This document shows positions 23,531 to 37,241 of a stretch of DNA of 64,000 nt, piece after piece; the stretch's first letter is position 1, and the number at the start of each line of letters is the position of its first letter. The notes beneath the pieces are model-generated. The model was not told the origin of the DNA and did no database searches. It saw nothing but the letters and a program-made list of their open reading frames with translations. The DNA comes from Nymphaea colorata (lineage: Eukaryota > Streptophyta > Magnoliopsida > Nymphaeales > Nymphaeaceae): NCBI RefSeq assembly GCF_008831285.2, contig NC_045144.1, positions 16,539,858-16,603,857 on the forward strand. Direction: 5' to 3'. Made by a program: the position numbers and the translations under genes.

Positions 23531-24159
23531 TTTCGTTTTATGTTCACCTTTTACTTGTAATTTCAGGAAACCACTTTTGTGTGACCTCTTTAGCAAGGAC
23601 AATACTTTACTGAAAGGTGTGAAACAATGCTTAAATTCAATTTTACCCGTTGATTCACTTTTGCCATTAAGGTATTTATGTCATTTACTGTTATTTACGT
23701 GAGGTTTGGTTTTTGTAAGGAAACAAAATGCATGCTTCTTTAAGAAAACAAAATGCGTATATTATCCTTATTTTCTTCTTATGGGGTAGAAGTTATATAA
23801 TTTTAAATTTTTCTGATTAAGGGTACTAATTATATGATTTTAAATTTTTAAAGGACAATGGTATATTATTGAGGAAAACTGTAATGTAATGTCAATATGA
23901 AAATAAAGACTTTTTCGTTAGGCCTGTATAGGAAATACCCTCACCTGCCTCCATGATTATCTCTTAATTTAACCAATCTAATTCTAAAAGTGAAAATGCC
24001 TAATTAAGCTTATCGGCCTGATTTTGCATAGTTGTTTCCTTAATACTGAAGAAGGTAGAAAATTTAGATCCCCAGAATGTCACCTTGTAGATCAGATAAT
24101 TCGCTCATATGTGATGTGAGGGGTGGTACATTTGGGAACCTACATCCATCGTTAAGGCT

Positions 24160-24260
24160 TGGCTTCAGGCCGGGCTGGGCAGGCCCAATGCTCAACAAAA
24201 TTGGGCTCGGGCTGGCTAAAACACTTTGGTGGCAGCCCGAGCCCGAGCCTCATTAACTTC
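24160..24260. repeat. GC-rich ggccgggct interspersed repeat piece
   Basis: Words such as ggccgggctgggcaggccca and gggctcgggctgg recur in related form at 47765-48030 and 51300-51620. They appear to be fragments of one dispersed family with no coding content. Confidence 0.5.
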
Positions 24261-24469
24261 ATGGCCGTCGGATACCCAGTTCGATGTCTATGTGTATTTT
24301 AAAACTCTTCACATCTATATATCAAGTATTTTTAAGAGAGCCAATGGCACACGTAAAGTTTCTAAGGGAGCCATCGGCAATGCACCAAAAGTTTGCATGC
24401 CAGCATCGATAATATATATATACATATACATACGGCTTTTAAAAACATTTATCGGGCTGAGGATAACAA

Positions 24470-25860
24470 ATCAAATGCAGGTTGGATCCTATAATTAGAT
24501 CCAATATTTGGGTTTGAAATCCTAAAACATGATTTCATTACGAACTAGATCGAAAACTAAAAGTTGGATCTCGATCAAAAATATGGTTGTAATATCTTGA
24601 CAAACACAAGCCACTTTTGGTGTGAACTGAAGATTTAATTTTGGGATATAACCCTAGTGCAATACGCATCTCATAAGCATGTTCAGGGCAAATTACTTTC
24701 GTTCAATCAGTATGTACGTGATAGTTCGGGTAGATCACAATCGGCACAAAATTTGGTTATGATTTGCTTGGATTCATCTCCATAGTTTATGAGTAAGTAA
24801 GAACTGCACAAGGAAACTGGGAATGAGTATTATGTTTGTGGTTAGAGACGTTAATGGGTCAGGCATATGTCAATGTCAATCTGATCACGAATCCATTTGG
24901 TGAAATCTGGCAAAAAGATTCAGATCAAATTTATGATCAGTTCCAGATTCAATGTGCAGCGTCTAGAGGTCCATGGGAGCAGAAATTTATGTGGGGGACT
25001 GGCCACATGTGCCTCGCCATGATCTAAGACTCTCTTTTGCAAATAGAATACTATGTACCCATTCTATAAATATCCCCCAAAGCTTGGGGTAGTTTCATGA
25101 AACATCTCACAAAATGTTAGCATGACAATAATGTATACAAAGCCATGGAATGCTTACGATTTTCAAAAATTTTTTTTAGTGAACGCAAGATCACTCGGCC
25201 CCTTAAAAATGAAATCTTTGTTCCTCCCCTGCTAGACCTAATGTCAAAACGTGGGTGAGACTGCAGCAGATCAAATGCAGGTTAGTTCTTATAATTAAAT
25301 CCAATTTTTGGGTTTGAAATCCTAAAACTTTATGTCATCACAAAGAAGATCCAAAACTAAAAGTTGGATCTGAATCGAAAATACAGGTATAATACCATGA
25401 CAAACATAAGCCAATGTCGGTGCCAACAGAAGCTTTAATTTTGAGATGTAATGCTAATGCAATACGCATCTTATAAGAAAGGCAATTTTTTTTCATTCAA
25501 CCATTATGTACGTCATAGTTCGGGTAGATCACAATTGGCAACAAAATTTGGTTCTGATTTACGTGGATCCTTGTTCATAGTTATGAGCTTGTAAGAACTG
25601 AATAAGGAAAATGCAAATGGGTATAATGTTTATGCTTAGAGACGTAAATGTAGGTCAGTGTCAATCCAATTATGAATTCATTTTGAGAAATCTGGAAAAA
25701 AGCTTCAGGTCCAATTTATAAATCAGCTGCAGATTCAATATGCAGCTTCATGAGGTCCATGGGAGCTTAGTGACTTATGTGGGACTGGCCACATGTGCCC
25801 TGCCATGATCTTTAGTATGTACCGTTCCGTCAATATAGCCCAAAGATTAGGATAGATTCA
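24470..25860. repeat. Duplicated head segment within unit 3, about 750 bp
   Basis: The order aaatgcaggtt, ccaat.tttgggtttgaaatcctaaaac, ccaaaactaaaagttggatct, gttcgggtagatcacaat and ccacatgtg occurs twice in direct orientation. Units 4 and 5 contain it once, so this is a private partial duplication. Confidence 0.7.
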
Positions 25861-27707
25861 TGAAACATCCTAAAAAATCTCATGCGAATGTGCCCCCAAT
25901 TTTTTACATAGATCCAACCAGTTATAAATTGTTCCATTTATCATATGGGTCTCAAATGTATCATCATATTTACACATTAATCTTCCACGCTCACCGGCTG
26001 AAGGTATATAAGGGTTGTACATTGGTTTTCAAGGCTTTCAATACGAGATAGAAACCAAGATCTACAAAATTGAATCAGAAAATAAATTGGATCAGTTCAA
26101 AGTGAAAACTAGTTCCTCAAAACAATGTTGCGTTTTTTTTTTTTTTTGGTGGATCCTCGGTCTTGTTGATTAAGGATTGAGATCAAATTGTTGATCCATG
26201 CAAATACTTTCCATTACTAAACATGAAGAGGACGATTGACAAACTAGGACCCAATTAGAATGAAGAATTTCATCAACCACAGCCAAATCCACTTATTAAT
26301 TATTGCCCAAGATGCATGAGCAGAATGTATACAAAGTCATGGAATGCTTACAATTTTCTCTCTATTTAAGGAACAGTTCATGGAGTGTCAGCATCCATGA
26401 ACTATTTCTATTCTGCCAATAAGTAGAAAACATTTGAAGTTTCAAAAAGTGGAATTGTGGTTCTTCTCTGAACGTACAATATTTCTCATCCACTTAGCTA
26501 TAGTCGTTGGGTACACTTTCCAATGAATCACAATGGCATGAGTCCAGATTAGCATTCATTCTAATAAGAATATCAAAGGAAGTAACTTTACTGACATTAC
26601 CAACTACAATAATGTTAAAAATCAACATAAATTAAAACAAGAAAAACTACATTATCTTTTTGTTCTCTAAGACTTTTCAATAAACTAAACACAATAGCAT
26701 CATATACCAAAAATCAACTATAAAACTATTTAATTTTCAGACAACAGAATTTGCAGAACTGGCAATTCTTGGCCACGAATCAGCACAATTCTTCTCAATA
26801 AGCCTTGTAATTACTTATCCTGCATGAACACATCAACATAAACTTAGATATTCATCTTAGCAATACTCGGTGACCACATATGCACCAACTTATGCCGATC
26901 TGCCATGTAAGTAGATTAATCCTCAAGATGATGAAAGTTAAACTTAATACTAGAAGTAGTCAATGGGATCATGTTCTTTGCTAGATGTAGGTTTTTTGTA
27001 ATCGCTACAAGAACTGTGCTTCTATAAGTGTCTCAAAGCTCCAAGATATGATTTTCATCACTTCCATTATTAGGATTTTCCTTCAACCCAATGGTTAAAA
27101 TTATAGCTATAAAGTGATTGGAATGAGTATCTTGTTCATGAATTTCTATTCACAAGTAAATTTGAGGATAACAATCAATTTCTTGTTTACCTTAATGTTC
27201 ATGTCTATTTACATCATTCCTTACATTCTATAACTACCAATGTAAATTTTTGCTAGTGTTGTTATCATGAAGGTGTATCAACTAAGCTGTATAATTCTTC
27301 AATGAAAAGAATACAAACTGCTTACTTAAAGCAAGTTAATATTTTAGCTTATGATATTGTTTTAATGCATATTTCTTTAAACGTGTTTATATACATTGCA
27401 TAGTGAAAATATGAGATAAATTATGATGTTTTGAAAATATTATTGAAAAGAAGATTAATTATATGTTTATGAAAGCATTTCTAAGAGAAGAATAATGTGT
27501 TTCAATGTTCTAAAAGTTACACTATAATAGAAAATAATTTGTGAATAAATGTAATATTTTACAAGATATTAAGAATATTTCCTAAAGAAAAATGCTAGAA
27601 TACCGCTTGATTATTATGAAAGAAATAATCCTATCAACTCAAAGTCCAAAAAGGTAGCCAGTTGGACTCTATGAATTCTATAAAAATGTAATTAAAAAAC
27701 TTACTAT

Positions 27708-28242
27708 TCAACGAGAGCGGCGATGACTTGATGATCCTTTATGTGATACATTCTTGCATGATTTTCCACAATATCGGTCAACCTAATAGTAAAACATAAA
27801 TCTATCATAGACATTTGCTAATAAAAGTATTATGTGCTTCTCATATCACATACCATTGACGACGTTACATACTTAATTTCCAATTGTACGTGATTGCAAA
27901 AGTTACATACAATTCCAATTTCTTCATCAAGATGGAACTGATGTTACATGTATTTGATGACCGGGCCGTATTCTTAGACGACTGAGGCTAAACCAAAAAA
28001 AAATGTTAAATTCAAGTTGGTTTTTTCAATTTTTCTATCAAGAATTAAAAAAGGATAAGATACAATAGAGAATGTGTAATTGTTTGAGTATTCCCCACCT
28101 TTTTCTTGCATCCAGCATCTAATTCATTCCAAAGTTCTTCTTCAAAATTTGTTTTCTCGTCATCGGACTCTGATTCACTAGATGACCATTTCGATGGCAA
28201 AGACACCTCTTTTCTTGAATCTTTTTTCTTGTTCCTTCTATC
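27708..28242 (-). pseudogene. CLASSY/DRD1-like three-exon remnant, unit 3 (frameshift)
   Basis: Exon A (28099-28242, 144 nt) is open with AG acceptor and GT donor. Exon B (27854-27987) is 134 nt, one base shorter than in units 2, 4 and 5. The missing base lies at the first conserved cysteine codon (tgttacatgt where the others have tgttgacatgt), which breaks the frame. Exon C (27708-27782, 75 nt) has the same length and the same TGA as units 2, 4 and 5. Splice junctions are kept, so the lesion is a single indel. Confidence 0.65.
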
Positions 28243-30531
28243 CTAAGAGAACAAATAACTTCAAAAACAAAGTTCCATGTTCTACTTTGGAATGTGTTTT
28301 TCATTAAATATTTTAGGCACAATAATATCCATATTAAACAAGTTATATAGAAACGAAAAAAGATAGCTTAAAATACACAAAACTCAAATATCAAAATCAC
28401 AAACATGTGACTCTCAAATGTCTCTTAGGTCCGTTCATCTCTCCAAGATCCATTTAGTTTTAAAACAAACAAGTAATCTTTTTACAACTATTTTTAGCAT
28501 TCTTAAATAAGTATTATTTTTCACTAAAATAGTATTTCAAAAATACATAATTTTGGATTTGTATATGGCAAAAAAAAAAAAGGTGTGTTTCCTTGCATGG
28601 AAAAGGACACGTGGTAATTGTCAAAGACAATAGCAATGTAGCAGATGAAAGCGAATTAGGACACTAAAATTGGAGAAGAAGAATACAAGTAGAAAACCAC
28701 TTTTACATCAATTACCTTATAGTATAAAGGCCACAATTAACTCATGAGGTTACAATGATAAAGAATAAATCTATTAGTTGATTAAAAGGATAACAATTAG
28801 TACAAAACATAACATAGCACCAGCCCATTTACTATCTTCATCTATGATGTTAAAGATCATACTGGAAAATGATGGAAAATGAAAGATTAGTTATGCATAA
28901 AACATAGGCGACAATAACATTATAATCACATCTATAAATATATATGGTTTAAAAAGTATGCAAGGAACTAATATAATCAAAACCAATTATAGGACTTAGT
29001 AACCAGCAGAGAGAAATGTATGTATATGCCAAAAAATAAAAGTAGCATTGGACGATACCATTAGTGAATGTAAGTGAACAATGCCAAAAGGAGCTACAGT
29101 CACCCTGCGTCTGTGGCCTTTGCAAAAAACTCACTAGTTGCTTCCTAGATTGTATAGAACCATCCAATAATGAAGAAAACATGTAGTGTCAGTTATAAAT
29201 AGATAGACCATTGTCATCATGACTATCAACTTTCAGTTATTTACAAATTGAAGTTAGATCCTGTGACAAATGAGGGAAAAAATGAATGAAGATTTTCTTT
29301 TAAACACTTTTGGATGAATAAAGTATTCAACTCTATCCTAAAGATTCTATTTGATATGTTTTAGATATATTCCTAATGATGAGGTATATATTGAACATAT
29401 TATATATGAGTACACATCATTTGAATCAGAATGAGAAAGAAAGGTAGTGATCCTTTTATATCCATGGACTTTGACTCTTTAGGACGCACTTTATATAAAT
29501 GTAACCTATCCATCCCTCTTCCCATCCCGCAATTGGTTTTCTGCTTATTTTGGCTTACATTACAAATCTGCATAATCTAGGGATGTTAATATGTATTCAT
29601 TAGTAATCAATAATTTTCAAATTCAACCATTTTTCATATTCAGAAGCTCAATTAATTACAAAAATCTATGACAAACAGAGAGAAATGGTCAAGATTTCAT
29701 GTTAAAAACTTTTGGGTACAAATATTAAATACATATCCTCATCTCAATCACCAAGATTTATGAAAAATTTACTATAAATTTATTTTTTAATATTGATCTT
29801 TTTATATTTAAATATTGATGGAATGGGATCACCTCCAAGCACAAGATGATCTAACTTGGGATGAACTATCAACAATACGAAAGACTTCCCATTAATGAAT
29901 GAAACGTTACTCAAAAAAAAAGTTTGAAGTAGAGTGAGCTAATGCTGTGGACAGTTTAGCAGTGGACGTACAGTAGTAACAGGCTGACCATGGAGTGAGA
30001 TGTGGAGCTTTCAACAATTGGTCGTTGAATGACTGTTTCCAGTCACCAATGCAACAGCAGTGATTTCCAACCATTTTCTCATAAGAGAGCAAATTGGAAA
30101 AGGGAAAGCTGAAAAGTGTGGAAATTGATTGGAAACTGAAAAAATTGTTCAGCAACAAGCACACTTTCATGAATCTATCCCAAAGCTTGAGGCAGATTTA
30201 CACAATACTGCATGTACTGGTTCATTTTCCATAAATTGAACCCAAACTTTCTGACCAACTCACATGACATTTTGTTAGCATTTGTTAATTCATTGCAAGT
30301 GGTCAGAAACTAATAACTCAAATATCAAAAATTAAGTAGATTTGCAACAAATAGAAATTAGAAACCAAAAAAACAGTTTGGCATTAAAGAATTAATAAAT
30401 TAAAAAATATTTTTTTTGTTTAACTATTTTTTCCATTGGTGTTTTTTTAAGTTTTAAACAACAAGTTTATTGAATGTGTTTTCTTGAAAAAAAAGCATTT
30501 TTTGTGACTGGTTCATAAGCTCGTTTTGGCA

Positions 30532-30977
30532 CTAGCTGGCACAGATTGCATTAAAAACAGACATTCTTTTAACCATTTCCCTTTTTTTTGGATGTTTACT
30601 TGTTTGGATTTCATTATTGACAAAGAAAAATTGTACCTGAATTTGAATCAGAAATCCAATTTCACAACCCAAATCTGATCCATATCTGACTTTTACATTC
30701 ACATCTAAATCTGTATTCAAATTTCAAACCAAATCTTACCAAATTTCAAAATGTAAATGTGTTCGAGTAGGATATTTGTTTAAAACTACATCTGACAAGA
30801 ATCCAAATTTGATCGGATACTTATGCACATCATACTGAATTCAATCGGATGTCATTTCTTATATCTAAATCTGATCCAATTTCTTCATGGGACACTAAAT
30901 TTTTTCCAATATCCCATCTTTTTCGGAACGGTTCACTTGGATATCTCATCTGATATATTGACATCCCTACTAGCTGG
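30532..30977. mobile_element. hAT-like MITE with 8-bp target duplication, unit 3
   Basis: The element at 30540-30969 is flanked by CTAGCTGG on both sides (30532-30539 and 30970-30977). The right terminus is TTGACATCCCTA, and the left terminus has mutated. The same element sits at the homologous place in the other units, so it inserted into the single ancestral unit. Confidence 0.75.
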
Positions 30978-31104
30978 AAGCCATTCTCTCTATGACATCA
31001 CCACATTCTATCTTGAATCTGGCTTTTGCAGATGCCGATAGTCAATGAATGCACCTGATCTCTTTCCTTCGCAATGTTAAACTAACTAAGGAGAATTTTA
31101 ATTC

Positions 31105-31310
31105 TCAGAGGCAGAGACATGGGGGCCGGCAGGGGCCCTGGCCCCCCCTCGAATTTTAGAAAATTCAAAAATTTGTTTGTATACATTTTAAAAATTTTAG
31201 TTTAACGTATATAAGAAATTTGAAATTTTTTATTTAGGCTCTTAATAAAATTTTGAAAATATATAATTTGGCTCCTGCAACCAAAAATTTCTGGCTCCGC
31301 CCCCGCCAAG
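31105..31310. repeat. ggccctggcccc / tggctccgccccc repeat, unit 3
   Basis: An AT-rich core of about 200 bp between gggccggcaggggccctggcccc and ctggctccgcccccgcc. Related copies are at 38350-38535 (unit 4), 46865-47060 (unit 5) and, further diverged, at 57077, 59596 and 60981. It is a dispersed non-coding family. Confidence 0.6.
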
Positions 31311-33862
31311 TCTCCCTCTATAATTTGTTCTTCTAGTTTACTTTCTCTTCTCCCTCCACAAGGCGATCTGTCAAATCACTCTCTTAAAGTAATCCAGCAT
31401 TCGATCATTAGTACTCAAACAAACTCTTGGGTACTGACATCCACAATTGGTTCTCAAATCCAAGCTTTTTATATGATATCGGGGATTTGAGATCCACTTT
31501 AGGGGTGGATGCTGAAACCCGCAGTTTGATAAAAATCAGCTATCATAGACTTCAAATCCACTCATACCTGAGATCCGTGAGAAATCAAGCGCAACCTCAC
31601 TGATTTTTCTTTTTTTCAAACAAGTTTCATTTTTAAAAGTTTTTCGCACATATACAAGGTGAGGGGGGTGGAGCTGAGAGTTGCCCCATTTGAAAATTTG
31701 CAAGCTTTTATGTATTTTCCTGCCCACAATTTTCAGCTCCAGTTTTGTGCACCAGCCTCGCAATAAGTATACATCCTTCAAAAAAAGGAGAGGGTTGGGA
31801 CATTTTAGAAGTTTTTTTATCATAAGGTGTATATTTTAGTTTTTTTATTTTTTATAATCTCAAAGCCCTCCTTTTTCAGTTTATCAGGGTTATACATTCC
31901 CATGCAACCAGCTTGGTGCATATAACCCAGCTTCGCTCAATTTCTACCTCTCTGGCCACTATAGTGTTATGTTACAAACGTAAGGGTCCGCTGTCTTCGC
32001 CATTTGTTAATTAAATCTGCCTAAATCTGTCTGATATGGCCGATTCAAATCGATCTGTACAATCAATTAGATTATATGGCTCATTCATGACATCTGTGTG
32101 TCGACATTTAATTTTATTAAAAATATTTTAAGAATTTTTTTTAACCTGTTTTTCATTCATTCTTTAGAAAATGAACATTTAATATAATATTTTTAGCTAT
32201 GCGTGTAATACCATGACAAGCATAAGCCACTGTAGGCGCCAACTGAAGCTTTAATTTTGAGATGTAACCCCAATGTAATACGCATCTCATAAGCATGTCC
32301 AAGGTAAATTACTTTCGTTCAATCAGTATGTATGTGATAGTTCGGGTAGATCACAATTGGCAACAAAATTTGGTTCTGATTTACTTGGATTCATGTCCAT
32401 TGTTTGAGAACAAGGAAAATGGAAATGAGTATAACGTTTGTGATTAGGGATGTAAATGGATCTGGTATAGGTCAATGTCAATCCAATTACGAATCCATTT
32501 TGAGAAATCTGGTATAAAGCTTCAGATCCAATTTATAATCAGCTCCATATCCAATATGCAGCTTCAAGAAACAGTTATAAACAGTTCCATTTATCATATG
32601 GGTCTTAAGTGTATCACCATATGCACAAACTAATCTTCCATGCCCACCGGCTGAAGGTACATAAGGGGTGCACATTGGTTTTCAAGGCTTTCAATACAAG
32701 ATAGAAACCAAGGTCTACAAAATTGAATCATAAATTAAATTGGATCAGTTCAAAGTGAAACCCAGTTCTTCATAACAACGATGCATTTTTTTTTTCACGG
32801 GTGCATCGTCAATCTTGCTGGTTAAGGATTGAGATCAAATTGATTGTCCATGCAAATACTTTCCATTACTGAACATTAAGAGGGTGATTGACAAACTAAG
32901 ACCCAATCAAAAGGAAGAATTTCATCAACCACAGCCAAATCCACTCATTGCTTATTCAATTTCAAGTGACCAAGCTGTGTATAGTTACACTTCTTGCTTC
33001 CTTGGCAAACTCATGTCACTAAATTCATCATAATATAGCAACATACCGTAGGTTGACACACTTAAGACCCAAACAATTGCTCAAGACATATGAGTAGAAT
33101 GTATACAAAGCCATGGAATGCTTATGATTTTTTCTCTAGTTAAGAAACAATTCATGGAGTGTTAGCATCCATGAACTCTTGTTATTCCGGCAATAAGTAG
33201 AAAACATTTCAAGTTTCAAAAAGTAGAATTGTGGTTCTTCTTTGAACGTACAATATTTCTCATCCACTTAGCTATCGTCACTGGATACATTTTCCAATAA
33301 ATCAAAAAGGCACAAGTCTATATTAGCATTCACTATAATAAGAATATCAAAGGAAGTAACTTACTGAAATTACCAAATGTAACAATGTTCAAAATTAAGA
33401 TAAACTAAAACAAGAAAAAGTTCGTCATCTTTTTGTCCTATAAGACTTTTTGGTAAGCCAAACAATGTAACATCAAATTCCAAAAATCAACTATAAAATT
33501 TTTCAGACAATAGAATTTGCAGCACTAGCAATTCTTGGCCACGAATCAGCACAATCCTTCCCAATAAGACTTGTAACACTTATCCTGCATGAACATATCA
33601 ACATATACATTAGATATCAATCTTAGCATTGCTCAGTGATCATGTATGCACCAACTTATTTTTTTAGCACTTAAAATGGTCTTTTCATATAAAGCTAGTT
33701 AATGGGAAGAGAGAGATGAACAAACAATGGAAGTAAAAGGAAGGGTTGTAGTTGAAAAAGAGATGATGTTGTTTTTGGGTAACATGAGTCATCTGATATC
33801 TTAAGGTAAGATGGCTTACAGATATGGCTAGGTTGGTAGATTTCTTTATTCGTAAAATCGAG

Positions 33863-33962
<100 letters not shown>

Positions 33963-34758
33963 TTGATTAGTTCTCAAAATAATGAAAATTAAGTTTAATA
34001 CTAGAAGTACTCAATGGGATCATATTCTATGTTAAATTTAGGTTTTTTTTTGTTATGACTACAAAAACTATGCTTCCACAAGTGTCTTGCAAGCTCCGAG
34101 ATATGATTTTCTTCATTTCCTAAATCAGGATTTTTCTTCAGTCCAATGGTTAGGATTATAAACATAAATAGATTGGGACAGGTATCTTGTTCATGAGTTT
34201 CTATTAAAAAGTAAATTTGAGGATATCAATTTTTTTGTTTATCTTCATATTCATGCCTATTTACAACATTCCTTACTTTCAATGACTACTAATGTAGTTT
34301 TCTACTAGTGTTGTCACTGTGCAGGTGTATCAACTAAGTTGTATAACTTCCCCATGAAAAGCATATAAACTGTTTAATTGAAGCAAGAAAATATTATATC
34401 TTATGTTATTGTCTTAATTCATATTTATTTATGTGTTTATATAGAATGTAGAGTTAAAACATGAGATAAACTATGATGTTTTGAAAGCATTATTAAAAAA
34501 GAAGATAAATTATATGTTTAAGAAGTTATTTCTAGGATAACAATAATGTGTTTTGATCTTGTAAAAGTTACCCTGTGGTAGAAAATAATTTCTGAAAAAA
34601 TGTAATATTTTAAAAGATATTCAGAATGTTGCCTAAAGAAAAATACTAGAACACCGCTTGACTATTTATGAAAGAAATAATCCTATCAACTCAAAGTCCA
34701 GAAAGGTGGCTGGTTTGACTATGAATTCTATAAAAAATATAATTAAAAAACTCACTGT

Positions 34759-35323
34759 TCAGCGAGAGCGACGGTGACTTGATGATCCTTCATGAGATGC
34801 ATTCTTGCATGATTTTCCACAATATTGCTTAACCTAAAAGTAAAACATGAAAAATATCCATCATATATCAATAAACTTGAATTTAAAAGTCAAGAAAATC
34901 TATCAGTCAAAAGACACTTGCAAATGAAACAATTATGTGATTCTCATATTACATACCGTTGACGGCGTTACATACTTAATTTCCAGTTGTACGTAATTGC
35001 AAAAATTACATACAATTCCAATTTCTTCATCAAGATGAAATTGATGTTGACATGTATTTGATGACCGGGTTGCATTCTTAGCAGGCTGATGCTAAACCCA
35101 AAAATGTCAAATTCAAGTTCGTATTTTCAAAAAGGATAAAATACAATGAATAATGTGTAATTATTTGAGTATTGCTCACCTTTTTCTTGCATGCAGTATC
35201 TAATTCATTCCAAAGTTCTTCTTCAGAATTTGTTTTTTCATCATCGGACTCTGATTCATTGGATGACCATTTCAATGGCAAAGACACATTTTTTCTTGAA
35301 TCTTTGTTCTTGTTCCTTTTATC
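34759..35323 (-). pseudogene. CLASSY/DRD1-like three-exon remnant, unit 4 (frames open)
   Basis: Exon A is 35180-35323 (144 nt; AG acceptor, donor GTGAGC). Exon B is 34957-35091 (135 nt; donor GTATGT) with CQHQFHLDEEIGIVCNFC and VQLEIKYVTPS. Exon C is 34759-34833 (75 nt), ending in the TGA shared by units 2, 3 and 5. All three are in phase 0 and open. The protein segment differs from unit 2 at scattered sites while cysteines and the LDEEIG core are unchanged. No ATPase domain follows, so function as a remodeller is excluded for this remnant. Confidence 0.6.
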
Positions 35324-36923
35324 CTGAGAGAACAAATAGCTTCAAAAACAAAGTTTCGTATTCTATTTTGGAATGTGTTTTTCATTAGACATTTTATGCA
35401 TAACAATATCCATATCTAAACAAGTTATATAAAAACAAAAAGGATAGCCTAAAATACCCAAAACTCAAATATCAAAAACATGAACATGAGACTCTCAAAT
35501 GGCTCTTAGGTCCTTGCATCTCTCCAACATCCATTTAGTTTTAAAACAGGCAACTAATCGTTTTACAACTTTTTTTATCATTCTTAGAAACATAAAATAG
35601 TACCAGCCCATTTACTATCTTCATCTATGATCCAAAAGATCATACAGGAACATGATAGGAAATGAAGATTAGTTATGCATAAAACATAGAACGGCACTAA
35701 CATTATTATTACGTCTGTCAATATATGCAGTTTAAAAGTATGCAAAGAAACAATATAATCAAAACCAATTATAGAACTCAGAAACCATTGCTTGTGGATA
35801 GCAAAGTAGAGGGAAATGTTTGTATAAACAAAAAAAAATCAGCATTTGACGTTACCATTAGTGAACGTTCTTAGTAAGAAAGCAACACCAAAAGTAGCTA
35901 CAGTCACCCTGCGGCTATGGCCTTTTAACAGATCCTCACTAGTTGCCGCCTAGATTGTATAGAACCGTCCAATAATGAAGAAAACAAGTAGTGTGAATAC
36001 ATATAGAGGGACAATTGTCAACTACACCATAAACTTTCAGCTATTTACAAACGGAAGTTAGATTCTACAAATTTGAAAAAAAATCGACGAAGATTTTCTT
36101 ATAAAAACTTTTGGGTTGGTAAAATATTCAACTCTATCCAATAGATCCAATTTGATGTGTTTTAGATATATTTCCTAACATGAGGTATATACTAAACTTA
36201 TTATATATAAGTACACATCGTTTGAATCAGGATGAGAAAGAAGGTAGTGTTCCTCTTATGTCCATGCACCTTGACTCTTCGGGTCAAACTTTATATAAAT
36301 GTAATCTCTCCATCCCTTTTCCCATCCCGCAGTTGGTTTTCAGCTTATTTTGGCTTACATAACAAATCTGCATAATCTTGGGATGTTAATAAGTCTTCAT
36401 AAGTAATCAATAATTTTCAAATTCAACCATTTTTCATATTTAGAAGTTCAATTAATTACTAAAATCTATGACAAATAGGGAAAAATAGTCAAGATTTCAG
36501 GTTAAAAACTCTGGGGTACAAATATTTAATGTATATCTTCATCTCTTTCACCAAGATTTAGGTAAATTTATTATAGATTCATTTTCTAATATTGAGCTTT
36601 TTTATATTTAAATATTGATGGAATGGGATCACCTCCAAGCACAAGATGATCAGATTTGGGATGAACTATCAATGATGCGAGAGACTTCCCATTAATGAAC
36701 GAAATGTTACCCAAAAAAAAAGTGTGAATGGACAGTTTAGCAGTGGAGCTACAGTAATAACGGGCTGACATGGAGTGAGAAGTGGAGCTTTCAAGAATTG
36801 GTCGTTGAATGACGGTTTCCAATGCAACACAGTGATTTCCAACCATTTTCTCATCATGAAAGCAAATTAGGAAAGGGAAAGCTGAAAAGTGTGGAAACTG
36901 ATTGGAAACTGAAAAAGTTGTTC

Positions 36924-37241
36924 AATAAATTTCTTTACCTGTCCAATTTCTAATTGATCAAGATATCCATTCGTTCCGGTATAAATAGTAACTATCTGTT
37001 CATCCACAGCAAGAGAGGATGATTGGGATTGTTTGAGCAACTCCAGTAATCGTTGACCTCTTGCCAATTGATTCTGAGTAGCTTTATCTAGATCAGAAGC
37101 GAATTGCGCAAAGGCTTCTAACTCTGCAAATTGAGCCAATTCTAATTTTAATTTGCCGGCTACTTGTTTCATGGCTTTAATTTGAGCTGCGGATCCTACT
37201 CTGGAGACGGAAATACCCATATTAATAGCTGGACGGATTCC
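36924..37241 (-). pseudogene. atpA: Plastid atpA fragment (ATP synthase CF1 alpha), nuclear copy
   Basis: About 105 codons of the C-terminal third of the plastid ATP synthase alpha subunit remain open on the minus strand: [20 protein letters not shown], then [20 protein letters not shown], then [20 protein letters not shown]. The AELEAFAQF and KLKLELAQF wording is plastid rather than mitochondrial (atp1 has QYREVAAFAQFGSDLD). It lacks the nucleotide-binding P-loop region and is cut at both ends, so it is non-functional. Several substitutions, for example RLLELLKQ where RLRELLKQ is usual, suggest drift since transfer. Confidence 0.85.

Larger units (their letters stand above)
16841..24465 (-). 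repeat. Array unit 2
   Basis: The head starts at the ttacttggatccatgtccatag word, lacking the first 350 bp found in units 1 and 3. It contains a 142-bp tandem duplication with flanking microsatellites (18850-19168), the three-exon remnant with fully open frames (20285-20872), an ancestral MITE copy near 23280, and a tail like that of units 0 and 1. Confidence 0.65.
24466..32200 (-). repeat. Array unit 3
   Basis: The head is itself duplicated: 24470-25130 and 25230-25860 are two copies of the same aaatgcaggtt...ctggccacatgtg segment. The unit carries the three-exon remnant with a frameshift (27708-28242), a MITE with an intact 8-bp target duplication (30540-30969) and the second tail type (31060-32200), which includes a ggccctggcccc...tggctccgcccc repeat. 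Confidence 0.65.

Noticed and set aside
36867-37220. Functional ATP synthase alpha gene, or mitochondrial atp1
   Set aside because: Only the C-terminal third is present, the first residues beyond the insertion edge are unit 4 sequence, and residue choices match plastid atpA, not atp1.
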